From: Prunus persica
Taxonomy: Eukaryota; Streptophyta; Magnoliopsida; Rosales; Rosaceae
Assembly (NCBI RefSeq): GCF_000346465.2
Contig: NC_034010.1
Coordinates: 18,306,334-18,370,333, forward strand
DNA length: 64,000 bases
Direction: 5' to 3'
Part shown: piece by piece, positions 60,702-64,000 of the stretch
How the letters are laid out: every line of letters starts with the position of its first letter
How positions within the stretch are numbered: the first letter of the stretch is position 1
Notes under the pieces: model-generated
Database searches by the model: none
What the model saw: the letters and a program-made list of their open reading frames with translations, nothing else
Told to the model about the DNA's origin: nothing
Made by a program: the position numbers and the translations under genes

Positions 60702-63700
60702 ATGGCACTTGTGAGAGCTCAGCAAACCTCCTCTAATTCTCGATATTCTCGTTATCACGTGTTTCTGAGTTTCAGAGGAGAAGACACTCGCAAGAATTTC
60801 ACTGACCACCTCTGTAGGGCGTTTGTCAACGCAGGATTCCGCACTTTCCGAGACAACGATGAACTTGAGAGAGGAGAAGATATCAAGCCCGAACTGCGGA
60901 AAGCAATCAAACAGTCACGAACTTCTGTTATTGTTTTCTCAAAAGACTACGCGTCATCCCCATGGTGCCTTGACGAGCTTTTGATGATCCTTGAACGCAA
61001 GAGGATTTCAGCTGACCATGTCATTTTGCCTGTCTTCTACGATGTGGATCCATCCCATGTGAGGAAGCAGACAGGAAGTCTTGCAAAGGCATTTGCTAGG
61101 CACCAAAAAACTCAACCGCTTCAGAAGGTGACGGCATGGAGGGAGGCACTTGCAGAGGTTGCTTGTCTTGCAGGCATGGTCTTGCAAAATCAAGCTGATG
61201 GGTAATTCATTCCTACGTACTCCGTTAGTTTTCTTTGACGCATTAAAATACTTTTGAAATAGCTAAAACAGTTTTTTTTTTTTAATCGAAGATTCTGCTG
61301 ATGGGTAAATCAATCCCTAGCTCTCTCAACCTTTTTTTTAATATTGATTACTAAGATGTTTTATTGATCAAAGGGAGTTTTCGCTTTTCTGAAATTAATT
61401 GTTTTAAATATCCTCCATTTTTAATATAAGTGATCTCGATTTTAAATGGTTTCTATTTGAACATAAGAGATCAAATTCGTTCATCAGTTGGTCTGTTGTT
61501 ATCCCCAAGAGCTATGCACTACGCCTAGCCTTCGGGGGGAAGGAAAGGGGGTATTTTAGACTGTAGCCTAGAAAGCACTGCGCTCCACTGTGTTACATCT
61601 CAGTACAAACTGGAGCCTCTACCTAAGAAAGCATTCTCTTTTGATGAACTGTTTCGTTGAGTTTTAACTTCAGACGCTTAATTCAACCGCATCATCTAGA
61701 CCCAGATTGATCTTCAGTTAGCTTTTACACCCAGTCAGTTGATCCCATTCACAACGTCCATATACTACCGGTTAAATTTGATAGATTCTGTACGATTAAT
61801 TAAATTTCTTTCTTTCATGCACACATCTCTTACACCTTAGAACTTTCTGATCTTAGAAATTTCCATGGAATTTTATAATTCAATTATATGAAAATCACAC
61901 ATGTTTGAATTCTCTTTCATTTTGACTGCAACTGTTTTAGGTATGAGTCAAAGTTTATCGAGAAAATAATTAAGGTTATTGGAGACAAACTAAGTCGCAC
62001 ACCCTTAAGTGTTGGCCCCAACATGATTGGAATGCAATCTCGAGTGGAAAATATCAACTTATGGTTGCAGCAAGGATCAACCGATGTTGGCATACTTGTA
62101 ATTTATGGGATAAGTGGAATAGGGAAGACAACCATAGCAAAGTATGTTTATAATTCAAACTTTCGAAGATTCAAAGGCAGCAGCTTCCTTGAAAACATCA
62201 AAGAAATTTCACAGCAACCCAATGGCTTAGTTCAAATACAAACACAACTTCTTTATGATATTTTGAATGGGAGAAAAGTGAAGATACACAGTGTTAGTCA
62301 AGGAGTAACTGAGATTGAAGATGCCATAAGTTCTAAACGGGTTCTCCTTGTTCTCGATGATGTGGATCATGAGGACCAATTAGATGCACTACTTCGCATG
62401 AAAGATCAATTTTGTCCAGGAAGTAAAATCATCATAACAACTAGGCGTGCAAGATTAAAGACTCATCTAGTTACTGAGGTACATGCAGTTGAATCTTTGG
62501 ATCAAAACGAATCATTGGAGCTCTTTAGTTGGCACGCTTTTGGCCAGAACCATCCCGTTGAAGATCACATAGAATATTCGAAAAAAATAGTGGATCATTG
62601 TGGAGGTCTTCCATTAGCACTTAAAGTTTTAGGTTCATCTTTGTTGGGGGAAAGTATAGATGTATGGAAAAGTGCATTCGAGAAGTTAGAAGCTATTCCA
62701 AATGGTGAAATAATAAATAAGCTAAGAGTAAGCTACGACTCTTTGCAAGATGATAATGACCAAAACGTATTCCTCCATATTTCTTGTTTCTTTATTGGCA
62801 AGGACAAAGATTACATTGTTAAAATACTAGACGGATGTGAGTTCTTTACAAATGTTGCCATTCAAAATCTCATTGATAGATGTTTGGTGACAATCGATAG
62901 TTGTGACAAGGTCCAAATGCATGACTTGATTCGTGGAATGGGAAGAGAAATTGTTCGTCTAGAGTCAAAGGAGCCTTGGAAACGCAGTAGAGTATGGCGC
63001 AATAAGGATTCCTTCAAAATCCTGACAGAAAAGAATGTAAGAAACATGTGTTATATGTAAGCATATATATTTGTCTTCTTGTAATATTAAATGTTTTCCA
63101 CTTTTATTCTATAGGGTACAGGAACAATTGAAGGTCTTGTCCTGGACATGCATATGCACCCTACAAACAGTCCCATATACTCAAATGAGAAAGTCTTGGA
63201 AACCAATGCATTTGGAAGGATGCGTGAACTAAAACTACTTCATCTTAGTCATGTACAACTTGACGGATGTTATGCAGAATTTTGTACTGAATTAAGATGG
63301 CTGTGTTGGGTTAAATTTCCTTTGGATTCTATACCCTCTGATTTTCCTTTGGGGAGCCTAATTGTTCTTGAAATGCAATACAGCAACTTGAGACAAGTCT
63401 GTCAAGGAACAAAAGTACGTAACTCTACATTTTTCAATTCCTTTCCCTTTACATTAGGATTTTAGTCTGATAACAAATTATATATCTATATTAACTACTT
63501 CACATTGTTTTTTTATGTATATTTTTTTTTTATCAGTGTCTGCCGTTATTGAAGATCCTTGATCTCCGCCATTGTGATAGCCTTACTAATGCTACTGACT
63601 TCTCATGTTGCCCCAGTCTGGAGAAATTGATTCTCTTAGATTGTGAAAGCCTGGTTGAGGTCAACGAATCCATTGGAAACCTAGAGAGACTTGTTTACTT

Positions 63701-64000
63701 GAGTTTGGGGGACTGCAAAAATCTTAAGATGCTTCCTAAGAACATCCCCATGCTGAAATTACTTGAAACACTTATTGTATCTGGTTGCACCAATCTTAAT
63801 GAGTTATCACTTGAGATGTTGAGCAACATGGAATCTCTGAGAGTGCTTGAGACAGATGGAATTCCGATAGGTGATGAACTCTGGCCAGGAAGAAGTTCAC
63901 GTATCTTGAGTTCCTTGCCATGCTCTTTAGTATACTTAAGTCTCCAGGATTGCAATCTTTCAGATGATTCCTTCCCTAGGGATTTTAATAATCTATCCTC
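60702..64000 (+). CDS. TNL-6: TIR-NBS-LRR resistance protein, intact, cut by the window edge
   Basis: Exons are 60702-61201, 61941-63036, 63115-63414 and 63537 to beyond 64000, all GT-AG and all open (about 786 residues visible). The TIR domain spans residues 15-165, with FLSFRGEDTRKNF and the probable NADase Glu at 92 (PWCLDEL; most copies have Arg before Trp). NB-ARC has P-loop GISGIGKTT at about 223-231, kinase-2 RVLLVLDDVDHEDQ at about 300, GSKIIITTRRARL, CGGLPLALKVLGSSLL, VFLHISCFFIGKDKDY and VQMHDLIRGMGREIV. LRRs follow (LKILDLRHCDSLTNATDFS). By analogy with TNL-1 and TNL-3, a C-JID and tail exon should lie beyond the window. It is an intracellular immune receptor that senses pathogen effectors; the ligand is unknown. 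It is the best candidate for a functional gene here. Confidence 0.93.

Overview
The window looks like plant nuclear DNA from a eudicot, most likely Rosaceae. I base this on the multi-exon TIR-NBS-LRR (TNL) genes with GT-AG introns, a Cassandra-type TRIM element carrying 5S rRNA-like LTRs, CACTA, Mutator and hAT transposons, tRNA-headed SINEs and LTR retrotransposons. The family assignment is inferred from the style of the TNL proteins and was not tested. A run of 100 N at 26517-26616 marks an assembly gap.

Layout. 1-342 is the right end of a CACTA transposon. 355-1600 holds a purine-rich repeat, a cluster of E2F-like sites and a weak two-ORF hypothetical gene. 2107-2988 is an intronless XRCC3-like pseudogene. 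3270-5750 (minus) is a Mutator-like transposase broken only by three in-frame stops. From 7305 to the right edge the window is one TNL cluster with six loci. TNL-1 (7305-35447) has its TIR exon separated from its NB-ARC exon by a 23.6 kb intron. That intron contains an LTR retroelement (7851-15105), a Cassandra TRIM (15111-15727), a probable TIR element, a complete 13.5 kb CACTA element (17069-30553), a 414 bp long-TIR element and a SINE. A 523 bp solo LTR sits in the NB-ARC exon. TNL-2 (36270-37254) is a deletion-fusion remnant. TNL-3 (37568-41914) has all six exons but a frameshift in NB-ARC. TNL-4 (45701-57548) is split by a copia element that itself carries a solo LTR, and it is further eroded by a SINE and an hAT element. 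TNL-5 (58217-58444) is a TIR fragment. TNL-6 (60702 to the edge) is the only copy that reads open throughout, and it runs off the window.

How the parts work together. The TNL copies are paralogues in the same orientation with the same exon phases, which fits tandem duplication. They would act as intracellular immune receptors: TIR NADase, NB-ARC switch, LRR, C-JID. TNL-1 and TNL-3 share a spliced last exon encoding a hydrophobic, possibly membrane-anchoring tail. Almost everything else is transposon. The most unusual structures are: (i) CGTCG/CGACG motifs at about 21 bp spacing that fill the CACTA ends and the introns of its accessory gene; (ii) a roughly 93 bp LTR minisatellite made of hairpins whose stems change in compensating pairs; (iii) an RPN6 proteasome gene fragment inside the CACTA element; and (iv) the TNL tail exon. 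All comparisons were made by eye; no database search or alignment program was used.
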